DNA of 64,000 nucleotides from Alphaproteobacteria bacterium. GTDB lineage: Bacteria; Pseudomonadota; Alphaproteobacteria; Micropepsales; Micropepsaceae. A program made the position numbers and the translations under genes. Of the stretch, positions 46,742 to 55,083 are shown piece after piece. The notes beneath the pieces are model-generated. The model worked only from the letters and a program-made list of their open reading frames with translations, was not told the origin of the DNA and searched no databases. Within the stretch, counting starts at the first letter, position 1. The number at the start of each line of letters is the position of its first letter. The DNA lies in NCBI GenBank assembly GCA_947462105.1, contig CANHNJ010000003.1, positions 62,001-126,000 of the forward strand. The letters run 5' to 3'.

Positions 46742-47016
46742 GTGTCGTAACCCTCGAAATTGGCGCGGCACGATGCCGGCGCTTGGCGGCCCCTTGCGGG
46801 GCCTTCAGTGGCGCGCCCTTGGGCACGCCTTACTTCTGGGCGGAGCCTCGTCCAGGGGATCATTTCAAATCAACGAGAATTGCTGCAGCGCAACATTGTG
46901 ACCCCATTTTTGGGCCACCTGTGACGAAAAGATGACGGTTGCGGCAGTTTCCAGGGGCTTTTCTTTCTGAGGCTGACCGCCCATCTTTGGGCGGAATCAG
47001 CAGGAAAATCGCACAG
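46742..47016. promoter_or_regulatory. Divergent region between TonB receptor and thioredoxin-like gene
   Basis: 275 bases. Contains a hairpin GGCCCC/GGGGCC (46788-46803, loop TTGC) in the receptor leader. Nothing resembling a Fur box or coding sequence stands out. Confidence 0.35.
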
Positions 47017-47988
47017 ATGGCTTTGATTGGCCCCGGTGGCCGCCCCGTCACCTCCCAGCCCGCCCAGAATGCCGCCGCCGCCGGCCCGGCCAGTCCCTGG
47101 ATCAAGGATTCGGGCTTGCAGACCTTCGCCGCCGACGTGCTGGAAGCCAGCCGGGAAGTCCCCGTGATCGTGGATTTCTGGGCCCCGTGGTGCGGCCCCT
47201 GCAAACAGCTTGGCCCGGCGCTGGAAAAGGCGGTCACCGAGGCAAACGGCGCGGTGAAGCTGGTGAAGATCGACATCGACCAGAATCCGGAGATCGCGCA
47301 GCAGTTGCGCATCCAGTCCATTCCCACCGTCTATGCCTTCAAGAATGGCCAGCCGGTGGACGGTTTCCAGGGCGCGCTGCCCGACAGCCAGGTGAAGCAG
47401 TTTGTTGCCGGGCTGACCGGCGCAGGTCACGGCCACGGTCATGGCGGCCCCGAGCACACGGCCGAAGTCCTTGCGATGGCGGCAGAAGCGGTGGCCGCAG
47501 GCGACATGGCGACCGCAGCGCATGCCTATGGCCATGTGCTGCAGGACGAGCCGGGCCATCCGGCCGCCGTCGCCGGGCTGGCGCGCTGCTACCTGCTGGG
47601 CGGCGACGCCGAGCGCGCAAAAACAACGCTGCAACTGGTGCGCCCCGATGGCACCAACGACGACGCCATCCGCGCGGTGGAAGCCGAGCTGAAACTGCTG
47701 GAGAGCGCCGCCGCCGCGCCCGTACCGGGCGCGCATGCCGAACTGGAAGCCAAGCTGGCCGCCGACCCCAATGATCACCAGGCCCGCCATGACCTGGCAT
47801 TGGCGCTGGATGCCAGCGGCGACCGCGACCGCGCCATCGCCGAACTGCTGGAGCTGGTAAAGCGCGACCGCAAATGGAACGAGGATGCGGGCCGCAAGCA
47901 ACTGGTGACCTTGTTCGAGGCGATGGGCCCGGCCGATCCGCGCACCATCGAGGCACGGCGCAAGCTCTCTTCTCTCCTGTTCGCATGA
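47017..47988 (+). CDS. Thioredoxin-domain co-chaperone (YbbN/CnoX-like) with TPR region
   Basis: 323 residues from the ATG at 47017. A thioredoxin fold (about 30-140) with the active site WAPWCGPCKQL and cis-Pro in QSIPTVYAF, followed by a His/Gly linker (GHGHGHGG) and helical TPR-like repeats to the end. Unlike E. coli CnoX, which has lost the CxxC, the redox pair is intact here. Likely protects proteins during oxidative stress. The stop overlaps the next start (ATGA). Confidence 0.9.
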   Translation: MALIGPGGRPVTSQPAQNAAAAGPASPWIKDSGLQTFAADVLEASREVPVIVDFWAPWCGPCKQLGPALEKAVTEANGAVKLVKIDIDQNPEIAQQLRIQSIPTVYAFKNGQPVDGFQGALPDSQVKQFVAGLTGAGHGHGHGGPEHTAEVLAMAAEAVAAGDMATAAHAYGHVLQDEPGHPAAVAGLARCYLLGGDAERAKTTLQLVRPDGTNDDAIRAVEAELKLLESAAAAPVPGAHAELEAKLAADPNDHQARHDLALALDASGDRDRAIAELLELVKRDRKWNEDAGRKQLVTLFEAMGPADPRTIEARRKLSSLLFA

Positions 47989-48440
47989 GGCTGGCGGCGG
48001 CGCTCCTGGTGCTGGCGCTGGGCAGCGAAGCCGTCGCGCAACCGCGCGCCATCGTGCCGCTGACGCCGCAGCAGCAATTGCTGGCGGCCGACCGCAATTT
48101 CGCGAAGCTGTCGGAGTCGCGTGGCCGCGCCTATGCCTTCCTTGCCATGGCGACGAACAATGCCCGCCTGTTCGGCGCGGGCGGCGCGCCCGCCATCTAT
48201 GGCCGCGCCCAGGCTTTCCGGGCGCTGTCACGGGGCCAGAACAGCCGCATGCGCTGGGCGCCCGCCGCGTCGGGCCTTTCCGGCGATGGCGGCATGGGCT
48301 GGACCGATGGCCGCTGGGAAATCGTTGCGGGCGGGACCGTTGTGAACAGCGGCCACTACCTCACCGTCTGGACCAAGGACCGGCGCGGCGCCTGGAAAGT
48401 GCAGAACCACATGAACACGGGCGATCCGGCGAAAAAGTGA
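47985..48440 (+). CDS. Secreted NTF2-like (DUF4440-type) protein
   Basis: 151 residues, signal peptide MRLAAALLVLALGSEAVAQ. The body LAADRNFAKLSESRGRAYAFL...YLTVWTKDRRGAWKVQNHMN has the cone-shaped NTF2/SnoaL pattern. No function can be given. Starts inside the stop of the thioredoxin-domain gene. Confidence 0.75.
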   Translation: MRLAAALLVLALGSEAVAQPRAIVPLTPQQQLLAADRNFAKLSESRGRAYAFLAMATNNARLFGAGGAPAIYGRAQAFRALSRGQNSRMRWAPAASGLSGDGGMGWTDGRWEIVAGGTVVNSGHYLTVWTKDRRGAWKVQNHMNTGDPAKK

Positions 48441-48452
48441 TATAGTCCGGCC

Positions 48453-49106
48453 ATGCTCGCACCCTTTCACAGTTTCACCGACCTGCCCGCGCACCTGCCG
48501 CTGTTCCCGCTCACCGGCGTGGTGCTGCTGCCGCGCGGGGCGTTGCCGCTGAACATTTTCGAGCCGCGCTATCTCAAGATGGTGGACGATGCGCTGAAGG
48601 GCGACCGCCTGATCGGCATCATCCAGCCTTCGCAAGACCCGGACCGCGTCCTCAAGCCCAATCTTTCCGCCGTGGGCGCTGCGGGCCGCATCGTCTCGTT
48701 CCGCGAGACCGACGATAATCGCTATCTCATGACCCTGTCGGGGCTCTGCCGCTTTCGCCTCACCAGCGAAGTGGCGGGCGATACACCCTATCGCCTCGGC
48801 GCCTGCGACTTTTCGAGCTTCGCGGGCGACCTGGCGGAAAGCGGCGACGAGAATGACTTTCCCCGCGACCGGCTGATGGCGGCGCTGAAGGATTATCTCA
48901 ACAACCACGACCTGAAGGCGGACTGGAAGAGCGTGATGAACGCGCCGCCCGAAGCGCTGGTCAATGCGCTGGCGATGATGTGCCCCTTCGAGCCGGCGGA
49001 AAAGCAGGCCTTGCTGGAAGCGCCCGGCTTCGGCGATCGCGCTTCCACGCTGGTGGCGCTGCTGGAAATGGCGCGCAACTTTGGCGGCCCGCAGACCATC
49101 AATTGA
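48453..49106 (+). CDS. Lon N-terminal-domain protein (LON substrate-binding domain)
   Basis: 217 residues with only the N-terminal domain of Lon protease: [30 protein letters not shown] and IGIIQP. There is no ATPase or protease domain. Common alphaproteobacterial neighbour of Trx/TPR and Trm112 genes. Role unknown, perhaps substrate recognition. Confidence 0.9.
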   Translation: MLAPFHSFTDLPAHLPLFPLTGVVLLPRGALPLNIFEPRYLKMVDDALKGDRLIGIIQPSQDPDRVLKPNLSAVGAAGRIVSFRETDDNRYLMTLSGLCRFRLTSEVAGDTPYRLGACDFSSFAGDLAESGDENDFPRDRLMAALKDYLNNHDLKADWKSVMNAPPEALVNALAMMCPFEPAEKQALLEAPGFGDRASTLVALLEMARNFGGPQTIN

Positions 49107-49107
49107 C

Positions 49108-49293
49108 ATGAACGCCGATCCCAAGCTGCTGGAAATCCTGGTCTGCCCACTGACGCGGACGCGCCTCACTTATGACCGCGACAGGCAGGAGCTGGTGTCG
49201 AAGGCTGCCGGGCTGGCCTTTCCCATCCGCGATGGCGTGCCGGTGATGCTGGCGAACCAGGCCCGGACGCTGACCGACGCCGAACGGACATGA
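49108..49293 (+). CDS. Trm112 family protein
   Basis: 61 residues. [17 protein letters not shown] and [13 protein letters not shown] are the Trm112 pattern; only one Cys of the usual zinc set remains. In eukaryotes Trm112 activates methyltransferases; the bacterial role is unclear. Coupled to both neighbours. Confidence 0.87.
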   Translation: MNADPKLLEILVCPLTRTRLTYDRDRQELVSKAAGLAFPIRDGVPVMLANQARTLTDAERT

Positions 49294-49592
49294 ATTCCAT
49301 CTGGCCGACCGAACTGCGCCTCAACCCGGCGCGCGACATCCTGACCATCGCGTTCGACAATGGCGAAAGCTTCGCGCTGGCCGCCGAATATCTGCGGGTG
49401 GAGAGCCCTTCTGCCGAAGTGCGCGGTCATGGCGGCGGACCCAGGCAGCTCGTGCGCGGCAAGGAAAATATCAAGATCAAGGCGCTGGAGCCGGTGGGCA
49501 ATTATGCCGTGCGCATCATCTTCGATGATGGCCATGACAGCGGCCTTTATAGCTGGGACTATCTGGGCAAGCTGGGCCGCGAGCAGGCTTAA
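49290..49592 (+). CDS. DUF971 protein
   Basis: 100 residues: [37 protein letters not shown], and [19 protein letters not shown] match DUF971, the domain also fused to gamma-butyrobetaine hydroxylases. Often found near Fe-S assembly factors. ATG overlaps the Trm112 stop; its end overlaps pyrD tail-to-tail by four bases. Confidence 0.88.
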   Translation: MNSIWPTELRLNPARDILTIAFDNGESFALAAEYLRVESPSAEVRGHGGGPRQLVRGKENIKIKALEPVGNYAVRIIFDDGHDSGLYSWDYLGKLGREQA

Positions 49593-50620
49593 GCATCCAC
49601 GCCAACAGCTTCAGGAACGCTGTCATACCCGTCCCTGGTTAAACACTCGGCCAGTTCGCTCTTGATGCGCGCCACCAGTCCCGGCCCCTCGAACACCAGC
49701 GCCGAGTAAAGCTGCACCAGGCTCGCGCCCGCGCGGATCTTGGCATAGGCGTCCGCGCCGCTGGCGATGCCGCCCGCACCGATCAGCGTGAGCTTGTTGC
49801 CGACACGCTGGCGCACGCCCTTCAGGATTTTCGTCGATGGCACCAGCAGCGGCGCGCCCGACAGGCCGCCGGTTTCGCCCGCATGCATGCTTTGCAGCAG
49901 CGGCCGCGCGATGGTGGTGTTGGAGACAATCAGCCCATCAATGCCCGACATCAGCGCCACGGCGGCGATCTCGTCCAGCGCGGCGTCATCAAGATCGGGC
50001 GCGATCTTCACCAGCACCGGCTTGATCGCGGCCCCGCGCGCGTCTTGCACCGTGCCGATCAGGCGCGTCAGTTCTTCCTTGTTCTGCAAGCCGCGCAGGC
50101 CCGGCGTGTTGGGCGAGGAGATGTTCACCGTCACATAGTCGGCCAGCGCCGCCAGCGCGGCAAAGGCGGTGCGATAATCGGCGATGCGGTCGGTGCTGTC
50201 CTTGTTGGCACCGATATTGATGCCGACAATGCCCGAACCGGTGCGGCGCTGCAGGTTCGCCGCCGCCAGCGCCATGCCGCCATTGTTGAAGCCCATGCGG
50301 TTGATGACGGCGCGGTCTTGCGCCAGGCGAAACAGGCGCGGGCGCGGATTGCCGGCTTGTGGCCGCGGCGTGACCGTGCCGCATTCGACGAAGCCGAAGC
50401 CCAGCTTGCCCATTGCATCGGGCACGGCGGCATTCTTGTCGAAGCCCGCCGCCAGCCCCACCGGGTTGGGGAAGGACAGACCCAGCGCCTGCACCCGCAG
50501 CATGGGCGGATCGCCCAGCCGGCGGGCGGGCAATGGCACCTTGCCCAACAGCGCCAGGGTCAGGTCATGGGCGGTTTCCGCCGGCAGGCGGCGCAGCAGG
50601 GAAGCCCCGAAATTCAGCAT
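49589..50620 (-). CDS. pyrD: Dihydroorotate dehydrogenase (quinone), class 2
   Basis: Membrane-associated FMN enzyme of pyrimidine synthesis. N-terminal amphipathic hairpin (FGASLLRRLPAETAHDLTLALLG) marks class 2. FMN and catalytic regions: NPVGLAAGFDKNA, NRMGFNNGG, VNISSPNTPGLR (with the class 2 catalytic Ser), VKIAPDL, LIGAGGI. 343 residues. Start ATG 50620 aligns with known proteins; an in-frame ATG at 50650 with a better AGGG site would add ten residues. Confidence 0.95.
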   Translation of the reverse strand: MLNFGASLLRRLPAETAHDLTLALLGKVPLPARRLGDPPMLRVQALGLSFPNPVGLAAGFDKNAAVPDAMGKLGFGFVECGTVTPRPQAGNPRPRLFRLAQDRAVINRMGFNNGGMALAAANLQRRTGSGIVGINIGANKDSTDRIADYRTAFAALAALADYVTVNISSPNTPGLRGLQNKEELTRLIGTVQDARGAAIKPVLVKIAPDLDDAALDEIAAVALMSGIDGLIVSNTTIARPLLQSMHAGETGGLSGAPLLVPSTKILKGVRQRVGNKLTLIGAGGIASGADAYAKIRAGASLVQLYSALVFEGPGLVARIKSELAECLTRDGYDSVPEAVGVDA

Positions 50621-50761
50621 TTTACCTGTTACCCCAACCAGAGGATGCATTACCCTGCCTAGATTGCCCTCTAGACGGGTGTATAGGCATGGCCTATAAG
50701 CCCACCTAGGAATAATAGCCGAAATCCGGACTGATTTCTTAAAATAGTTAACGCGGCGCCG

Positions 50762-51391
50762 ATGCTGACACACCTGCAAATCTGGCGCGCCCTCGACGCG
50801 CTTGCCGCGCGGCATAACATGTCGCCATCGGGTTTGGCCAAGCTTGCCGGACTGGACCCCACCACCTTCAACAAGTCCAAGCGCGGTGCCGCCACCGGCA
50901 AGCTGCGCTGGCCCTCGACCGAGAGCATCGCCAAGGTGCTGGGTGCCACCGGCGCCAGCCTGGAGGATTTTGTCGCCCTGGTGACCGAGTCGCCGACGCG
51001 GCGCAGCCGGCTGGTGCCGCTGATCGGCATGGCCCAGGCGGGCAACCACGGCTATTTCGACGATGCGGGTTTTCCGGCCGGCAGCGGCTGGGAGGAAATC
51101 GCCTTTCCCGAACTGGCCGACGAGCATTGCTATGCGCTGGAGATCACCGGCGATTCCATGCTGCCGGTCTATCGCGACGGCGACCGCATCATCGTGGCGC
51201 CGTCGGGCAATCTGCGGCGCGGCGACCGCGTCGTGGTCAAGACCCATGCCGGCGAAGTGATGGCCAAGCAACTGGGCCGCATGACGGCGCAGCGCATCGA
51301 GCTGAAGAGCTTCAATCCGGCGTTTGAAGACCGGGCCTTTGCGTTGAGCGACGTGGGCTTCGTGCATCGGATCATCTGGGCGAGTCAGTAA
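50762..51391 (+). CDS. S24-family repressor (HTH plus LexA-like peptidase)
   Basis: 209 residues. An N-terminal helix-turn-helix (MSPSGLAKLAGLDPTTFNKSKRG) and a C-terminal S24 domain with the nucleophile in EITGDSMLPVYRDGD and the general-base Lys in VMAKQLGRM. Such proteins cleave themselves with RecA after DNA damage or act as phage-CI-like repressors. No phage genes are near, so a chromosomal stress regulator is likely. Targets unknown. Confidence 0.88.
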   Translation: MLTHLQIWRALDALAARHNMSPSGLAKLAGLDPTTFNKSKRGAATGKLRWPSTESIAKVLGATGASLEDFVALVTESPTRRSRLVPLIGMAQAGNHGYFDDAGFPAGSGWEEIAFPELADEHCYALEITGDSMLPVYRDGDRIIVAPSGNLRRGDRVVVKTHAGEVMAKQLGRMTAQRIELKSFNPAFEDRAFALSDVGFVHRIIWASQ

Positions 51392-51400
51392 AACGCCCTT

Positions 51401-51500
51401 GTCATGGCCCGCAAAAGCGGGCCACCCAGATGACGTCTACGCCCAACTTTCAAGCATCGCGTTATTCCACCTGGATGGCCCACGGTAAGTGGGCCATGAC
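51401..51500. repeat. Inverted pair of REP-like palindromes
   Basis: GTCATGGCCCGC-AAAA-GCGGGCCACCCAGATGAC (51401-51434) and, in opposite orientation, CCACCTGGATGGCCCAC-GGTAA-GTGGGCCATGAC (51467-51500). The two share GTCATGGCCC and GGGCCA(C/T)CCAG in inverse order, a BIME-like arrangement, 33 bases apart. Confidence 0.75.
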
Positions 51501-52079
51501 AATGCGCATTGCGGGCGCGCGTCTGCGCGACCCGCGAAACAGGCGCGGGGGAAGGCACGGCATCACCGCGAGGCGGCCAGTTAGTTTCGTCCGCTCCTTT
51601 TCAGAGCGGCAACGCCCGTTGGGGCGTCAGTTTATGCCTCACGGCAACGTCACGCCCGGCGATTTTGGGCCGCTTCAAGCTCCGCCAGTGTTCTATCCAG
51701 AACCGTCCACTGGACGGTTCCGCCGGATTGCCCTCGGGCAACACGGACACTCAGGATCGTCTCCTGCCTGGTTTAGTACGGCGTGCATCACGCCGGGCCT
51801 CCAGGGATTCAAGAAGCGACCTCGTGGCCCACCCGGATTCGTCACCTCCGGTGCAGTTCACGACGCCGTCCCGACCCACGTTGCAGACGTCCGGAACGTC
51901 CCCCGCACGGGTCAGGCAATGCGAAAGTTAGGCGTGATTTTGAAAAGCGAAAGATGGGGATAGCGATATCAGGCGGCTATCCACGCGGGGCGCGTTGAAG
52001 CGGTTGCAGAATTGCCGCGCAAATCCCCGGGCTGTCGCCGGGTCATGACATGTGGGGTCAGGCGCGCAAAGCCCGACGC
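51501..52079. other. Structured gene-free stretch
   Basis: About 580 bases without a credible gene; reading frames across it have unnatural composition and no recognisable protein. It contains several tight inverted repeats: GAACCGTCC/GGACGGTTC (51700-51720, loop ACT), CGGCGTG/CACGCCG (51779-51795, loop CAT), GACGT/ACGTC near 51890, and CCCGG/CCGGG near 52027. I could not match tmRNA, RNase P RNA, 6S or SRP RNA motifs. It may be an unannotated structured RNA or a decayed element. Confidence 0.4.
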
Positions 52080-52427
52080 TTACGCCGCGTCGTGCCACAC
52101 AGCCAGTTCGTTCCCGTTGGGATCGGCAAAGTGAAAGCGCGAGCCGCCGGGGAATGAGAAGGTCTCGCGGACGATCCGGCCCCCGGCTGCTTTCACCCGG
52201 CGTTCGGCATCCGCCAGGTCATACACGTAAAAGACAACCAATGGCCCCGTGCGTTCCACGGAGGCGGCGCGCTGAAATCCACCCGTCAGACGTCCATCCT
52301 CAAAGCTGGTGTAATCGGGGCCATAGTCCGTGAAGGCCCAACCAAAAACATCCTGATAAAATGACTTGGTGGCTTCGAGGTCCGTTGCCGGAAACTCGAT
52401 ATAGTCCACGGTGCAATCGCGCTTCAT
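52080..52427 (-). CDS. VOC family protein (single domain)
   Basis: 115 residues: TVDYIEFPATDLEATKSFYQDVFGW at the start and FHFADPNGNELAVWHD at the end define one glyoxalase/bleomycin-resistance module. Function is unknown. Intact, unlike the larger VOC gene near 27 kb. Confidence 0.9.
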   Translation of the reverse strand: MKRDCTVDYIEFPATDLEATKSFYQDVFGWAFTDYGPDYTSFEDGRLTGGFQRAASVERTGPLVVFYVYDLADAERRVKAAGGRIVRETFSFPGGSRFHFADPNGNELAVWHDAA

Positions 52428-52528
52428 TTCTCTTCCCCTGTGTCACGGCCCTGAGCAAAGGCCTTAAGGATAGCCTGAAACGTCTGCACCCGTGCATCAA
52501 AGCGCACGGGTGCGGACGGCAGGCGGTA

Positions 52529-53308
52529 TCAGCGCAGGATGCCGGCGGAGGATTTCCACAGCACGAAGATCGCGACGCAGACAACTGCCACCGCGAAGCT
52601 GCGGGAGAGCATCCCGCGCTTTTGCGACAGGCGGACGGAAAGCCTGACCCCGGCCAGGCCGCCCACGATGCCGCCACTCACGAAGACGGCTGCGATCCGC
52701 CAGTCCACCAATCCGGCCAGGGCATAGCTTGCGGCGGTGGTCATGCCGAACGCGCCCACCGAGACCAGTGACGACCCCACCGCATTGATGGCGACCATCC
52801 CGCTGCCCAGCATGATCGCGGGCACGATGAGGAAGCCGCCGCCAATGCCGAAGAAGCCCGACAGGAAGCCGACGATCAATCCGGCGCCCGCCAGGCGCAG
52901 CGCGATGTCCCGGTTGATATGCACCAGCGGATCGCCGCCGGCGGCGCGGCCGCCGAACATGCCCGCCGCCACCCCCAGCATGACCAGCCCGAACAGGAAC
53001 AGCAGATGGCCGCCATCAACCTTCTGTCCCAGATACGTGCCCAATGCCGCACCCGTCATGCCCGCAAGGGCGAACATGGTGGCGCAGGGCCATTTCACGG
53101 TTCCGGCGCGCGCGTGGGAAATCAGGTTGGCGAAGGCATTGGCCGACACGGCCAGGGCGCTGGTGCCGATGGCAACATGCGTGTCCTTCACCCCCACCAC
53201 ATAGACCAGCAGCGGCACCGCCAGGATCGAACCGCCGCCGCCCAGCAGGCCCAGCGCGAAGCCGACCAGCGTGCCCGACCCGAAGGAGAGCAGATCGGCC
53301 CATGCCAT
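52529..53308 (-). CDS. TauE/SafE-family sulfite exporter-like permease
   Basis: 259 residues with about eight hydrophobic segments; GFALGLLGGGGSILAVPLLVY and SGFFGIGGGFLIVPAIM are the duplicated Gly-rich motif of the family. Exports sulfite or other sulfur anions. Its ATG overlaps the stop of the rhodanese gene, so it belongs to the sulfur cassette controlled by the ArsR regulator. Confidence 0.9.
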   Translation of the reverse strand: MAWADLLSFGSGTLVGFALGLLGGGGSILAVPLLVYVVGVKDTHVAIGTSALAVSANAFANLISHARAGTVKWPCATMFALAGMTGAALGTYLGQKVDGGHLLFLFGLVMLGVAAGMFGGRAAGGDPLVHINRDIALRLAGAGLIVGFLSGFFGIGGGFLIVPAIMLGSGMVAINAVGSSLVSVGAFGMTTAASYALAGLVDWRIAAVFVSGGIVGGLAGVRLSVRLSQKRGMLSRSFAVAVVCVAIFVLWKSSAGILR

Positions 53309-53832
53309 CAGGCGGGCTTCCGGTTCCAGGGCATGACGCCCAGCAGCTTGGCCATGCCGCACCAGCCGGAAACACCGGCAAAGATGAGACCGGCGCCCAC
53401 GAAAGCCGACAGGGCGATGAAGAGCGGCGAAACCAGCCAGGCGAGCAGCAGGCCGAGCACGATCAGCGCGCCCGCCGCGATCTGAACCTGCCGTTGCAGC
53501 ACGATGGGCTTGGAGCGGTCGATGGTGGTGGCGTTGCCCGCAGCCTTCCAGCCCGAGAGACCGCCCTGAAGGATATAGGCCTCGGGCGCGCCGCAGGCCA
53601 GCAGACGCTCGGCATTGTCACAGGTGCGCTTGCCGCTCTGGCAATGGAAGATGAGTGCGGGCGCGGCCTGGCCGCGAAGCGCGGCGGCGTCGAAGCTGGA
53701 CAGCGAATGCAGCCGCGCGCCGGGAATGGATTCGCGCGTATGCTCCATCGGCTCGCGGATATCGACCAGGATGGCCGCGCCGCTGTCGAGCCTGCGCCGG
53801 GCTTCGGCGGGCGTAATCATGGGAAGGGTCAT
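53308..53832 (-). CDS. Rhodanese fused to a DUF2892 membrane domain
   Basis: 174 residues. Rhodanese domain first, with the active-site loop FHCQSGKRT (persulfide-forming Cys) and LQGGLSGWKAAG; then two membrane segments of DUF2892 type (AAGALIVLGLLLAWLV and FVGAGLIFAGVSG). Such fusions sit in bigR-type operons and move sulfane sulfur. The ATG at 53832 lies just inside the end of the regulator gene. Confidence 0.9.
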   Translation of the reverse strand: MTLPMITPAEARRRLDSGAAILVDIREPMEHTRESIPGARLHSLSSFDAAALRGQAAPALIFHCQSGKRTCDNAERLLACGAPEAYILQGGLSGWKAAGNATTIDRSKPIVLQRQVQIAAGALIVLGLLLAWLVSPLFIALSAFVGAGLIFAGVSGWCGMAKLLGVMPWNRKPA

Positions 53833-53837
53833 CTGTA

Positions 53838-54152
53838 TTACCTCTTGCAATAGATGTCGTGCAGCACGCCCAGGATGCGGGCCGCATCCGGGTCAAAAAT
53901 GCGATAGAAGATCGAGACGCCCTCGCGGCGCGTCGTCACCAGGCCCTCGTCGCGGAGCCGGGACAAATGCTGCGACAGGGCCGACTGGCTGAGGCCGGAA
54001 CGTTCCACCAGTTCACCGGCGGTGCGCTCGCCCCCCACCAGGTCGCACAGCACCCGCAGCCGCGCCTCGTGCGAGAGCGCCGCCATCATGGCGGCGGCGG
54101 CGGCGGCATGCTTGCGCATCGCTTTCAGGTCTTTGGCCGAAATTGTGTCCAT
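53838..54152 (-). CDS. ArsR/SmtB-family sulfur regulator (BigR/SqrR-like)
   Basis: 104 residues with a winged helix (LVERSGLSQSALSQHLSRLRDEGLVTTRREG). Two cysteines at positions 36 (RVLCDLVGG) and 102 (IYCKR) lie where BigR and SqrR have the pair that forms a disulfide or tetrasulfide with persulfides. The divergent operator is a perfect palindrome. It likely represses both its own operon and the MBL gene until sulfide or persulfide builds up. Confidence 0.88.
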   Translation of the reverse strand: MDTISAKDLKAMRKHAAAAAAMMAALSHEARLRVLCDLVGGERTAGELVERSGLSQSALSQHLSRLRDEGLVTTRREGVSIFYRIFDPDAARILGVLHDIYCKR

Positions 54153-54174
54153 ATTCCCCGTCCTTCGGGACTTG

Positions 54175-54198
54175 ATATATTAGATGTCTCTAATATAT
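54175..54198. promoter_or_regulatory. Palindromic operator of the sulfur regulator
   Basis: ATATATTAGA - TGTC - TCTAATATAT: a perfect 10-base inverted repeat with a four-base spacer, AT-rich in a GC-rich genome, midway between the divergent regulator and MBL genes. It resembles the AT-rich BigR box. Confidence 0.85.
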
Positions 54199-54222
54199 AC
54201 AAGCGGCGATGGAGAAAAAATC

Positions 54223-55083
54223 ATGAAGCCCGCAATTCAGGTATTTTTCGACGAGCAGACCTTCACCATCACCTACCTAGTGAGCGATCCGGCGACGCGG
54301 CGCGCCGTCATCATCGACCCGGTGCTGGACTATGATCCGAAGAAGGCCCGCACGGCGACACACTCCGCCGACCGCGTGCTGGACGCCGTGAAGGCGGGCG
54401 GCCTGACCGTGGACTGGATCCTGGAAACCCATGCCCATGCCGATCACCTGTCGGCGGCGGTCCATCTCAAGGCGGCCACGGGCGCAAAAGTCGCGATCGG
54501 CGAACACATCAAGGATGTGCAGAAAGTGTTCGCGCCGATCTTCGACGCGAAGGATGTACATGGCGACGGCGCCCAGTTCGACCACCTGCTGAAGGATGGG
54601 GAGGTGCTGGCGGCCGGCGGACTTGCCATCGAAGTGATGCGCACACCCGGACACACGCCCGGCTGCGTCAGCTATCAGGTGGATGACCATGTCTTTGTCG
54701 GCGACACGCTGTTCATGCCCGATTACGGCACCGCGCGGACGGATTTTCCCGGCGGCGATGCCCACGCCCTGTACCACTCCATCAAGCGCATCCTGGCGCT
54801 GCCGCCGGAAACGCAGCTGTGGATGTGCCACGACTACAAGCCGCCCGGCCGTGACAGCTATCTGTGGCATTCCACGGTCGGCGAACAGCGGGCGCACAAT
54901 GTGCACATCCATGACGGGATCACGGAAGAACAGTTCGTGGCGACCCGTGTGGCGCGGGACAAGACGCTGGCGGCGCCGGTTCTGCTGTTGCCCGCCGTGC
55001 AGGTGAATATCCGGGCCGGGCAAATCCCGCCCAAGGATGCGAACGGCCAGGTCTATCTCAGGCTGCCGGTGGACAGGCTTTAA
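54223..55083 (+). CDS. MBL-fold persulfide dioxygenase-like protein (Blh/ETHE1 type)
   Basis: 286 residues from the ATG at 54223. Metal ligands are in ETHAHADHLSAA and HTPGCVSY, with VGDTLFMPDYGTARTDFPGGDA and MCHDYKPPGRD as in ETHE1/Blh enzymes that oxidise glutathione persulfide to sulfite. The TauE-like exporter could then remove sulfite. Controlled from the shared operator. Its stop overlaps the next minus-strand gene tail to tail by four bases. Confidence 0.9.
   Translation: MKPAIQVFFDEQTFTITYLVSDPATRRAVIIDPVLDYDPKKARTATHSADRVLDAVKAGGLTVDWILETHAHADHLSAAVHLKAATGAKVAIGEHIKDVQKVFAPIFDAKDVHGDGAQFDHLLKDGEVLAAGGLAIEVMRTPGHTPGCVSYQVDDHVFVGDTLFMPDYGTARTDFPGGDAHALYHSIKRILALPPETQLWMCHDYKPPGRDSYLWHSTVGEQRAHNVHIHDGITEEQFVATRVARDKTLAAPVLLLPAVQVNIRAGQIPPKDANGQVYLRLPVDRL

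Noticed and set aside
51430-51963. 177-codon and overlapping 140-codon open frames
   Set aside because: Both run through perfect hairpins and REP-like palindromes, have no start context and unnatural Arg/Pro/Ser composition. Treated as non-coding.
51501-52079. tmRNA, RNase P RNA, 6S RNA or SRP RNA
   Set aside because: I looked for the tmRNA tag frame, the RNase P GAGGAAAGTCCG core and the SRP GGTCAGG...GGAAGCAGC loop on both strands and found none.
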